A stretch of 64,000 nt of DNA from Clitoria ternatea. Taxonomy: Eukaryota > Streptophyta > Magnoliopsida > Fabales > Fabaceae. Shown piece after piece: positions 12,174 through 23,328 of the stretch. Within the stretch, counting starts at the first letter, position 1. Each line of letters starts with the position of its first letter. The position numbers were made by a program, and so were the translations under genes. The stretch spans positions 3,110,001-3,174,000 of the forward strand of contig CM075675.1 in the NCBI GenBank assembly GCA_037962975.1. Reading direction: 5' to 3'. The notes under the pieces are model-generated. The model saw nothing but the letters and a program-made list of their open reading frames with translations. It was not told the DNA's origin and made no database searches.

Positions 12174-15100
12174 TCACTGAGACATATCAACATCTGAACT
12201 AGTGTCCCCTTTTAAGTTCTTATTAAGAAGTGGAACAGCATCATAATAGTGCCCAAAATTCTTCTCTCCAAACACAAGTGGTTCCCTTAACCTTAGCAAT
12301 ATTTGTAGGGCCTCCCTCATGGAAGGCCTACTTGCAGGCAGTGTTGCAGTACACATGACACCAAGTTTGAAAACTGTGCACATTTCTTCCAAGTATATGG
12401 CTTCCATGACATCTTTGTCTAACAAGTCTTCCACATTGGTTCCTAACAAAATGTGACGCCATGCCCACTCTGCTAGAGATGAGTGTTGGTCTCCATAATT
12501 TGCTTCTTTACCAGTTGTCAGTTCCAATAGGACAACACCAAAGCTGAACACATCAATCTTTTCACTCACTCTTGTTGTTTGAACATATTCTGTAATTCAA
12601 GTATGAAATATTACATTGAGAATAAACTTTTGTGTCTACAGATGTAGAGCTAGAGAAGTAAATCTTCACTTTAGTATATCAGAATGTCAGCTTTAATCTC
12701 TACAGTACTTCTCTGTTAGATCCCAGATTCATAATAATGAGTCAAGGGAGGTATTGGTTTGATTTGAAAAAGTGTTTTATCTAATCATTTTTAAATTTAA
12801 AACTGTCATTTAATTTTCTCTTTTTAAAATTTTGTAAAAAAAATTGTTTGCAACAAGAAATAAAAACAGAAAATGTTTTTTTAAATCAAATGACCCTGAC
12901 TCATTTTAGCACTTCATTCTCTCATGTTGTTTTGTATAACAAAGGACTAAGTGTTGGCTAACTTTGTAAAGAGTGATTCGTTTCAGCACTTCATTTTCCC
13001 ATGCTATTTTGCACCAAAAAAGACTAAAAACAACTAAATTGAATGACATTTTGCAAAGTTATAGACTATTAACCAACACTTACAATTTCAGGATTAGAAT
13101 TTGGGTTACTCAAAATCAACACGCACAACATAACTATGTGAAACCAATATATTTGTTAGTGTGAAAACAAAAAGATTGGTATGTCATTCACCTGGAGCAA
13201 TATAGCCAAATGAGCCAATCACAGCTGACATGGTGTTAAGTTCCCCTGGCTTGACTAAAAGCCTAGCCAATCCAAAATCAGCCACTTTTGCATTGAATTG
13301 AGTGTCCAAAAGGATGTTGCTTGTTTTCACATCTCTATGAACAACAGGTGGTGAACAATCATGGTGCATGTAGCTCAAACCTTGAGCCATCCCAATAGCT
13401 ATTTTCAACCTCTTTGGCCAATCAAGTGCCACATGATGATGATTAACCTTCTTGTGCAGCCACTTATCAAGGCTATGGTTTTCCAAATATTCATAAACAA
13501 GAAGCATGGAATCATCATTTGAGATGCAACACAACAACCTCACAATGTTGGTATGCCGAATATTGCTAAGTATTCTAACTTCAGCACGGAATGAACTCTC
13601 AAGTTTCTGATCTAACTTTCTGTTGCTCCAAATCTTCTTCACAGCAACATAGCCTAAACCATCAACATCAACCCGGTACACTGTGCCATATCCACCACTG
13701 CCAATGATGTTTTGTTCTGTCATTGATGAGACAATGCATGATTCTGTGAAACTCAGCCTCTCAAATGAAATGAGCTTCCATGAGTCATCCAATCTTCGCT
13801 TCCTTTTTCTGTTAAATCTAGCAATCAATAGTATAGCCAAAAGGGCCAATAACAAGGCTACCACCACCAAACTTATGACCAAACCAATAGACCAAGATGA
13901 GCCTTTTCTTCTATTTTGAGGTCCAGAATTGCACAAGCGAAGGTTCAGTACTGTGGTATCAGCACAAAGACCAGAATTGCCCAAAAAGCTATTAGCATAC
14001 GCTGAATTTTCAAATTCCCTTGGAATTCTTCCTGTCAGATGATTATTTGACAGGTTGAGATTTGTGAGAGTGGGAGGTGGAGAAGGAATTTGGCCTGAGA
14101 ATTCATTTTGTGACAAGTCAAGTTGACTAAGGACAGGTAACTGACCAATTGCATAAGGGATTTGACCAGAGAGTTTGTTTTGGCTCAAATTTAGGGTTAC
14201 TAAAGATTTACATGATATCATATCTGGTGGAAGTGGCCCAGTGAGTTGGTTCTGATCAAGCAAAAGAGTTGTTAACTTGGGAAGTGCCATTAACTCTTGT
14301 GGAATACTTCCATTGAAATAGTTCTTACTAGCATCAAACACTACCAAACTAGTCCATGAAGATACTCTCCTTGGAATTCCACCAGAAAAATTATTGTAAC
14401 TTATCTCAAACCTTGAAACATTCCAAGCCAGCCTTTCAGGTAGCACACCAGTGAACTTATTGTGACTCACCATGAAACTTGACAAATTGGAAAATGTCCA
14501 AATTCCACCAGGAATGTTACCAGAAAACTCATTGTTGTAAATTTTGAATTCCAATAAACTAGTGCAATTTCCTAGTGATTTTGGCAACTCTCCACTCAGA
14601 TTATTGTCATAAACAGTCAAATTAAGTAACCTTCCATAATAGCACAAGTTCTCAGGTAACTTTCCAGTTAGACTATTAGATGCAACATGAAAGGTTTCAA
14701 GCTTTGAATAAAGGCCAAGATCAGGAGGAATAGTACCTGATAACTTGTTGAAAAACACACGAAAATCCTTAAGAGCTGGAAGATTTCCTATGCTTTCTGG
14801 AATCACCCCTGACAAGCTATTCACAGATAAACCCAACCATGACAAGTTTTGGAGCTTACCCAAATCATCTGGTATTTTTCCTGTGAGATTGTTCCTTGAA
14901 AGATCAAAGTTGATCAAGTTCAATGCTTCAACCACACTTGGTATCTCCCCAGAAAGACTGTTGTGATAAAGATAAAGTGTGGTCAGATTCTTGAGCTTGA
15001 ACAAACCGCTTGGAATCCCTCCAGTTAAACCATTTTTTGACACATCAATCTTCTCCAAAGCCACCATATCCGAAATTGTCTCAGGAATTTCACCAACCAA

Positions 15101-15805
15101 GTTGGTGCTATACAAATAAAAAACCTTCATTTTGCTGAACTGGGTCAAGTTCCATAATAACTTCCATTGAGGGAGCATGAAGTTGGAAGACAAATCAAAG
15201 AACTCAAGATTGGTCAAGTTATCAATCTCAACAGGAATAGTACCATTGAAGAGACAATATTGAAGCCGAAGTTGTCTCAGTTGCTTTAACTTTCCAATAC
15301 TAGAAGGAACATCACCATTGAAGTTGGTCGAACCAAGGTCAAGGTATTGCAAGTTAGAACCCAAATGATCAATGTCTTGTGGAATTTTTCCATCAAAGTT
15401 ATTTCTAGACAAGTTTAGGTACTCTAACTTGGAACAATTGAAAAGGGGTGTTGGAAAATCACCAGGGATGAAGTTGAAGCTGAAATCAACGTGTGTGAGG
15501 TTTGTGAGGTTACAAATGAAAGGTGGTATTGTTTTGCTGATGTTGGTTTTGGAGAGTGTTAGGCCAGTGACAGAGCCAGTGGTGCATGTGATCTCTGGCC
15601 ACGAACAGTGAGAGGAATTTGAAGTCCAGTGGCTAAGAAAAGGAGTTTGTGTTTGTGATTGGAAGTATTGTTTTATGTTAAGCAAAACTGAATGTTCATG
15701 ATCATATAGCAGAGGTTGTGAGTTTGTGTGGCTTAGGAATAAGAACAAAATAAAAAATGGGTAACATTGAAACTTAACATATAGTGATGAGGTTGATATT
15801 GTCAT
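12174..15805 (-). CDS. LRR receptor-like kinase, subfamily XI, HSL3-like
   Basis: Plasma-membrane receptor kinase of the HAESA-like group. From remembered family features it is nearest to Arabidopsis HSL3 (At5g25930), the receptor for CTNIP/SCREW stress peptides. Exons are 15805-13192 and 12589-12174, with a 602-bp GT-AG intron inside the kinase APE motif (GYIAP|EY), giving 3030 nt or 1009 aa. Parts in order: signal peptide (about 1-29), N-terminal LRR cap with CSWPEITC, about twenty LRRs, a paired-cysteine cap, a membrane helix (about 638-664), a basic stop-transfer stretch, then the kinase. The kinase has GSGGYGTVY (about 702), VAVKK, HRDVKTSNILL (RD type) and DFGLA. The WNVSRFEIS stretch is typical of the HSL3 clade. 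Nothing essential is missing. HSL3 versus a close paralogue needs a tree. Confidence 0.9.
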
Positions 15806-17395
15806 CTATGTATGTGTGTGTGTCTGAATTTTTTTTTCTGGTTTGAGTATGTGTGTGTTAGGGAGTTAGCATGTTCAAAGGGATGGGGAGGAAGATTGAG
15901 ATCTGAGGTGCAGAATGAATGTGTGCACACAGAAAAGTATAAGAAAATGGTTGGCGTGCTTTGAATTAAACTTTTCATGTTTTACTGTCCCTGATAGTTA
16001 CATTTTTCGAAAATTTTGTAGATGTAATTTTTAATATAATTGTTATAGGAATTTATGATTTTTAGTTACATCACAATTAAGCATAACAATTATATCTGAA
16101 TTGGGGATAAATAAAAACCTATCCGACTTTGTCTTAATTTTAATAGGATAAGGGTAAGTTTAGGAAAACCATTCATCCCGATTCCTCATCCAAACACATC
16201 CCGATATACAAATTTAATAATTTTATTTATAATTATAATTAAATGATAACTATAAGTACATAAGTATATATAGTTTTCTTAAAATAACATATAATGATGT
16301 AAATTATTATTTTTTAAAAAATTAATGTCTATTTTATATATTATTTTAATTAAATTATCTTACATATATGTAATTTATTTGGAATTGTATATTTAAGTTA
16401 TCAACATGAAACAAAAAAAAAATGAAATATAGCAAGATCTTCATAGAATAAGGATGGATTCTAAAATTACAAAATTTTTATAACTCAGTCTTGAACCTGT
16501 CTCAACTTTTATAGAGATTGGGATTATCTTATTTTCGGCTAATCACAATTATGTAAAATTAAAATGGTTTGATTATATAGAATAATGTAAAAGAAAAGCG
16601 AAAGAAATATAAGAAAAATTCAAACTCTACTAATGCTTATACCCAACATCAACTTTTGATGTAAGGGAACTCAAGTCGGATAACAACACTATTACTATTT
16701 AATGGTAACTAGACAACAACCTAAGTTAAGCTAATAAAATTCTTATTTTGAATCCATACTTTATCCAAATATCAACTATATTAATTTAAGGAGACAATGT
16801 AAATAAATTGTAACACGTGGATCATATATTTAATTAAACTTCTAATTTAAAGTAATTTTTAGTGTACTTTCATATTTGAGTATACACTGATGCATTGTTT
16901 GCTTAAATTAATATAAAAATTAAAATTGAAGAACTTTTTTACGTTTATTTTTTTATCATTAATAGTAAACATTCAATTAGAACAATTAAATCCAATGCAT
17001 TTATTTTTAAAACTCAAAATATTTTAGAAGGACATTTCAATTGAAAAAAATCCTTTTTTAATTTTTTTTATACTCAAAATACATTTTGACGCAAAAACGA
17101 TTGGATTTGATTATTCTAATTAAATATTTATTAATAAAAATAAAAAATTAAACAAAAACTCTTAAGTTTTAATTTTTATATTAATTTTTAAAAAATATAT
17201 CAATACATACTCCATGAAAGAAAAGTCTACGGTAATACGTTAATATGTAGTGTCGGGTCAAATTTTCCAATACTAATTATGAGAGGGTCAACAATTTCAT
17301 TTTGCACCTCTTTAGTTTTATATTTGATGGAGACGTACAGAGATCAAAGTGTGAAACAAAAACCAATAATTAAAGATTCTGACTCACGAACCATT
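15806..17395. other. promoter-side and intergenic AT-rich DNA
   Basis: This lies upstream of the receptor kinase. A TG/GT-rich patch follows the start codon side (15808-15860) and may be 5' UTR. Beyond about 16000 it is AT-rich with no coding signal or transposon end recognised. Confidence 0.45.
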
Positions 17396-17630
17396 TGGGT
17401 ATGTTTGGTTTATAAGTCGGGAAACGGAGTTGAAAAAATAAAAAAATTTAAGAGTTGATATTAATTATTCACGTTGTTTGAGATAGTTAAAACTTTGTTT
17501 GATCGTAAGATTTATTTTTAGGATTGGTCAAACTGGAGTTTGACTAACCAAGTTGAGTATCCAAATATACCTACAAAATTTGATTATTAAAGAAATTTGA
17601 TCAATCTAGTTGAGTACTCAAACATACCCA
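17396..17630. mobile_element. short MITE with TGGGTATGTTTG inverted ends
   Basis: The left end TGGGTATGTTTGG and right end CAAACATACCCA are inverted copies 235 bp apart. The interior is AT-rich and non-coding. Similar interior sequence occurs at about 36716-36890 and, inverted, at 39597-39752. No clear target duplication is seen, so class and exact ends are uncertain. Confidence 0.5.
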
Positions 17631-18237
17631 CCAAGTTAAGTAATCTACATTCGAAACGAGGGAAATTTTAGAAAAATCTAAGAATTAATATTAATTTTTT
17701 GTATTATTAAAGAAAATTAAAAATTTGATTCAATCAATAATTTTTTTATATCAAATCTTAATTTAATTGACTCAATAATCAATTAAACAACTACTTAATA
17801 AATTAACATAGAAATTTCCAAGGTTGCTTCCCATTAGTAAACACGCACAAACCTTTGAACCAATCTCACGAGTGATGGTGACACTGTCGATGTGATTATT
17901 CTTAGAGATATATTTCCTCTTTACCATTTTCTCTATTTTTCTATTTTTCTACTTTCCATTTTCTTACAGATAATTAAACCCCATACCGTGATTGACGTAG
18001 AAATTTTAGAAAGTAAAGTAAAATAATATGTCTTGCTATCTTAAAAATATTTAATGTACAAGGAAAATATCAGAGAAATATAATTTAATATTATATTAAC
18101 ATTAACAAATTTTGAAATTAATTTGGACACGGCTTCTATATTCTCAAGATAATTTATAGAAATGATAATTAGACTCTTACCCAATGGACATTTGTAAAAA
18201 AATTTCGATGACAAAAGATTTTTCCAAATGTGATTAA

Positions 18238-20057
18238 AAAGGTGTTTGGTGAAGCTGCATAACGGAAGCCAACTCCGTTGGCTAGGAAGCAAGCAGCAGG
18301 CGCTTTGGGGTCAACGGAGGTTCCAACAGAGATTTCGGGGGTGTTTGGTTCACAGTTGAGTTAACGGAGTTTAGAAAACTGAGGTTTTGTAAATGGAGTT
18401 TAGAAAACTGGGGTTTTGTAAACAGAGTTTTGTTTGGTTGACAGTTGAATTAAAGTGAGTTGAATTATAGTGATTGTGTTTGGTTTGTAGTAGAATTGGG
18501 TTTAGAAAATGGTAATTGAGGGTAAAATTACTAAAAAGGGTATGAATTTAAATATATATAATTTGTGTGTATATTTATTTATATTAATATTAAATATATA
18601 ATATTAAACTATATATATATATATTAAATTTAATAATACATATTTAATAAATGAATTAATATATTAAAACTAATAAATATTTTTTATACCTTGAACAAAT
18701 ATAATTTTCTGCATGCATATTTACAAAATTAATGTTATATTATTTTGTATATCTACACCTTAAAACTTCATCTATTAATATTATCTATCAATGTTACATC
18801 TAATGATTAAAACTTATATATATAAAATAGTTGACATTATATTCATTTTATAAAAATAAATTACAAATTAACTACTTACATTATTTTTCCTATTAACAAA
18901 TAAAAGTCACATTAACTTTGCATCTAAAAAATAAAAGTTATATTAAATATTGTCAATTTAATAAAACATGTTGATATTACTAATTGTCACTCGCTACTCT
19001 TTATTCGATATATCACTCTGCACTCCTCTTTCAATAAATACGCATTATAACTTAAATTATCACAGGTACGCAAAGGTTTACAATTTTTCATGTTTCGTCA
19101 CTTAGTATCTGTTATTCATTACGCGTAATATTAAAAATAAACTAAATTTAACAAATCAATTAAACTAAATTAAAAACAAACTAAACTAAATTAAATTAAC
19201 CAATTCTAAAATAATTAAATTACAAAATAAATTACATAATTAAATTAAATTAACTAAATTAAATTAAATTACACAATAAATTACATAATTACACAAACTA
19301 AAGTAAATGAAATTAACTAATTCATAAATAACAACATATACATAATAAATTACATAATTAAATTAAATTAATTAAAAAATAAAAAATCACAAAAAAAGGG
19401 ACTGTTACAATACACCTTTAGCACCATCCTCACCTGTGCACCACACCAGCACCACCTGTGACCACCACCATCCACACCTGAGAAAACCAACCCCCACCCT
19501 CACAAACCCTTACCCAAAAACCAAAGCTCCCATTCCAATAACCACAGCCACCCTCAAACAACCCAACCCTTCATTCCTGAAAACCCACAGCCCCCTCCCA
19601 ACCCTCCCCCAACCCGAAAACCCACATCCCCGATCCTACCCCCAACATGCAAAATCGCACAACAGAAAAACATCAGAGGGGAAAAAGAAAAAGGAAGGGA
19701 GTTCTTTTACCTCAGGAGCGGTGGAAGGTGGTTCAGCTCCAATGACGAGGTCTTTCACCGTCAGTGCTTCAGGGGGAGGAAGAGGGTCGTGGGTCACTGT
19801 CTTACGACCGTTGGGAGGGGTATTGTCAACTTTCTCCCAACGGCGTTGAATGGAGGCAAGTCGTGGCTCCTTCTGCTCAACGGAGCGCAACGCCGTTCTC
19901 CTCCACGAAACGAAGGTCTACCACGCAGCCAAACAGAGGAGCGTTCGTGCAGACGCGGAAGGTGACCGTTGAACGCAACGCAACGGAGCAGAACGGAGGT
20001 TTGCTATGTGCACCAAACAAGCTCTTCTCCGTTTAATAGCGCTTACCAAACATGCTT
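18238..20057. mobile_element. 1.8-kb TIR element, possibly PIF/Harbinger-like, with a C-rich cargo
   Basis: The ends AAAGGTGTTTGGTGAAGC and, inverted, AAGCATGTTTGGTAAGC are similar. Both are flanked by TAA, which would suit a 3-bp duplication of the PIF/Harbinger kind. The left part repeats gtttagaaaactg-type motifs and has a second GGGGGTGTTTGGTT start at about 18338, so a nested or duplicated end is likely. The middle is AT-rich. At 19430-20040 it turns GC-rich with long open frames on both strands, unlike its surroundings. No transposase is seen, so it would be non-autonomous. Class assignment is inference. Confidence 0.45.
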
Positions 20058-20785
20058 TAAAAGGGAAAGGCACGAAAAAATGAAAAGAATAATCTGACAA
20101 TAACATTCATTTAATCTTATTTTTATAACAAATAATAATGTCTAGAAATAAATTCAATTATTATGAGAATTAACTATTAGTTGTCAGATTACGTTATTAA
20201 AACTTTCCTTTTAAATACAAATTGAAATTGTTTAAAAATCAAACACCCAAAAATCTAACTTTCATGGATAGACTCTTCCAATTTAAAATTTAAATAAAAA
20301 GGAACTTTAAGTGTTTCATAATAATCATGCGCGTAAGGGGGAGTCGTCAGAATTACATTTAAAACCAATATTTTAGCCTAATCTCTTTTACGTGTGAGCC
20401 TACTTATTTTCTAGCTTATTTATCATTATAAATCTCATATGTATATATAAAGTCTATTGAGACTGAATAGTATAGGACTAAAATATTTTGAATCATATGC
20501 TATCTCTCGTTTTAAATATATGTAAATTTTAATGGACTTTTTTGGTCTCATAATATAAGCAAAATTATAAATTTTGAATGTCATTAAATATTTGTCTACC
20601 AAATATATCCTTCTTATATATATTTTTAAGACAGTTAATATTTAGTGTAATAAATTATATTAGATGTATTTGATGATATTACATCAAATATTTGATATAA
20701 TACAAATAATTACTTCAACCATTATTCCTAATATGTAGAAAAATAGTTACTTTTGCTAATTTTTAGAAAGTACAAGTTTTCTAAT
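20058..20785. other. AT-rich stretch, probably partly Copia LTR
   Basis: No gene is seen. The part next to 20785 should be the 3' LTR of the minus-strand Copia remnant, because a polypurine tract lies just inside (20786-20800). A matching second LTR is not found, so the LTR's outer end cannot be placed. Confidence 0.4.
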
Positions 20786-22960
20786 AATCTCCCACATATC
20801 TCAAAAGTTTTTTTTAATAATTAAAAACAACCAAGTTTACATCATAGTGCAAATGCAATAGATCTAATGTCTTTTGGACTATGAACAAAATCCTAGATAG
20901 ATAAACTTAACCTATAATAAGTTAAAGCAAAGTTTCTATAAACCAATATCACTTTGGTGTAAGATAACGATCTACATATTACATTACCCTTCACAACTCT
21001 TGCTATTTTCACTGTTTTACGTGAATAAGTCATACACGTGTTTGGTGATCCCTGGGTACTCTAAAGATTTTCTCAATTCTCATGCAAATGGCCTCACTTG
21101 AAATTCATATTGGTGACTTTATCAAGTGTATCTTGTATTTTATACACCACTCGTACCAGATATAAAAATCATTAAAAGCTAATAGCTTAACCCGTTATTC
21201 TTTGCATCGTAGTATCCTTATAATATAATGAGATATCTATATACCATAATTTTTGGTACCTCTCAAATGTTTCATTAGTCCCGCTAATCCAACCCAATGC
21301 TTATTATTTGGATTATAAGTATACCTACTTAATCTACCCATAACATATGATATATCATGTCTCAAATAATTCATTAAATATAATAGACCTAATAATTTAA
21401 GCATATCTAGATCGAGACACATGTTCTGCTATGTTTTTCTTTAATTGAGTGTTTCCATCATAAGGAGGACTCACTGGTTTTGATTCAAATATTTAAGTTT
21501 CCAAAGAATTTGCTTGATATAATGTTCTTAAGTAAGCATTATATTATTATCCTTCTTTATGATTTTAACACTCAAAATTACACTTGCCTCACTCATATTT
21601 TCATATCAAAATTACAGCATGAAAATATTTTGTGCTAAACACAATATCATTACATGTACCGTATATAAGCATATCACCTACATATAAGTAGACAATCACA
21701 CATTCAACATTTTCATTTTTTATATACATACATTTGTCTACTTCAATATAAGAGAACCCATTACTAGTCAAAAGACTATAAAATTTTTCATGTCATTGTT
21801 TTGATGCTTATTTTAATCCATTTAGAAATTTGAGAAGTCTACAAATTTTAGTTTCTTGTCCAAAAATCACACAACCTTCGGGTTGAACCATATAAATTTC
21901 TTCTTTCAAATCACCATTTAAAAAAGTAGTTTTTACATTTATTTGATGAATAACAAGATTATAAATATGTGCTAAAATGATTAAAACTCTTATAGAAACA
22001 ATCCTGGTTACAAGAGCAAAATTATCAAACTAATCAATATTTTATTTTTGAGTAAAACCTTTTGCTAACAAATGAACTTTGTATTTTTCAACTAAACTAT
22101 AAGCTAAATACTTTCTTTTAAAAATCCATTTACAATCAATAGGTTTGGCGACAAATCCATTAAAGTCTAAGTTTTATTTTTTAAAATAGATTCAAATTCA
22201 CTTTTAATCATTTTTTTATAAAAAAATAGCATCGGAATAAGAAATTACTTCATAAAAAGTTAATGGTTCTTATCAAGTATAAAAATCATTTCCAAAAGAG
22301 GTCTTTTTTCTTTGTCTTTTACTTCTCAAATGTTCATATGGACTTTTAAAAACATCACACAATGGTTCACTAGAAATATTTCCAGGTTTAATCATTTGTG
22401 CACTATAAATATTTTCAACATCAATCATAGAAACATGCTCAACATTAATAGGAAAAACATGTTCAAAAAACTTAGTTTTTTTAATCTCAATTATTGAATT
22501 ACATTCAAACACATCACTTTTTAGAAAAAAAACCTATAAGCAACTTTATTGAGCATACCTAATAAACATACAATTAGAGGTCTTAGAATCAATCTTTCTT
22601 CTTTTAGGATCATGTAACATAATTTTAGCCATACACCCACACACTTTTAGATAATCTAAATTAGGCTTACATCCTTTTCATAACTTATAAGGTATTTTAC
22701 CATAATGTTTGTAAGGGTTCGTATTTTGTATATGACATGCATATAATAATGCTTGACGCTAAAGATTAAGCAAATCCAACGAGTCTTTAATGGGTGAGTT
22801 GTAAGTCATCAATAAGAAGTATTTGAGAGTTGCCATTCATTGTTCGGTCCAAATGCTATAAGCACTAACTTCACCACAACTGTCAAAAAAGAAATACATC
22901 TTCTTTGCATGAGTGAAACCCCTTGCTAAGTTTGATGACCATGTTTCACAAACCATGTTG
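20786..22960 (-). pseudogene. degenerate Copia pol remnant
   Basis: On the minus strand, a stop-ridden reading shows Copia pol pieces in the right order. Integrase-side text (AYSIWTEQ, ALLYACHIQN, near 22700-22900) is followed by the linker to RT (22000-22600) and the RT/RNase H segment at 21237-21422 (RHDISYVMGRLSRYTYNPNN). A purine-rich GTGGGAGATTATT (about 20786-20800) resembles a Copia polypurine tract. The 5' end is lost where MULE sequence begins at about 22980. Confidence 0.78.
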
Positions 22961-22984
22961 GAAGAAACACCAAAGGTAGATTCA

Positions 22985-23328
22985 CCTTAGGGGGTGAACC
23001 ATGTTTTGGTTACTTTTAGGTATTTAAAGGTGGGTTTCTCTCTTAGTGTTCCAAAACAATTATTAAATCTCTTTGACATGTTATTTGTTATATGATCACT
23101 CCTTCTCATAGAATCAAAAACACACCTGGCCCATGTTGCTAGATATATATTGGTCAACCACTCATGTGCCTCGACATTGACTTTCATGATCTCCTTCATT
23201 GTATCATTGAACTACCAACTATTGTATCACTTTGTAGCTTGCTAAAACAACGCCTTCAATATTTTTCCAAGATACAAGGACTTGAAATTATTGTAAAGCT
23301 TTTTGTTGCATCAATCATACCTTGCATA
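22985..23328 (-). pseudogene. MULE (MuDR-like) transposase remnant, C-terminal piece
   Basis: The minus-strand reading includes SDHITNNMSKRFNNCFGTLR, the conserved MULE segment after the catalytic core, in a 70-codon open stretch. Upstream sequence to 23328 has stops. The continuation toward the N terminus lies at 33995-34600, beyond the Tekay element, and both flanks share the pentamer gcata. So one transposase gene was split by the retrotransposon. It was probably already decayed. Confidence 0.75.
23324..23328. repeat. target site duplication GCATA (left)
   Basis: The same pentamer follows the right LTR at 33995-33999. Confidence 0.93.

Noticed and set aside
13683..15611. plus-strand frames over the receptor kinase
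   Set aside because: Antisense shadows of the LRR and kinase coding sequence.
19436..19849. 137-codon Pro/His-rich frame
   Set aside because: The low-complexity C-rich segment inside a TIR element gives open frames on both strands. It is not listed as a gene for lack of homology.
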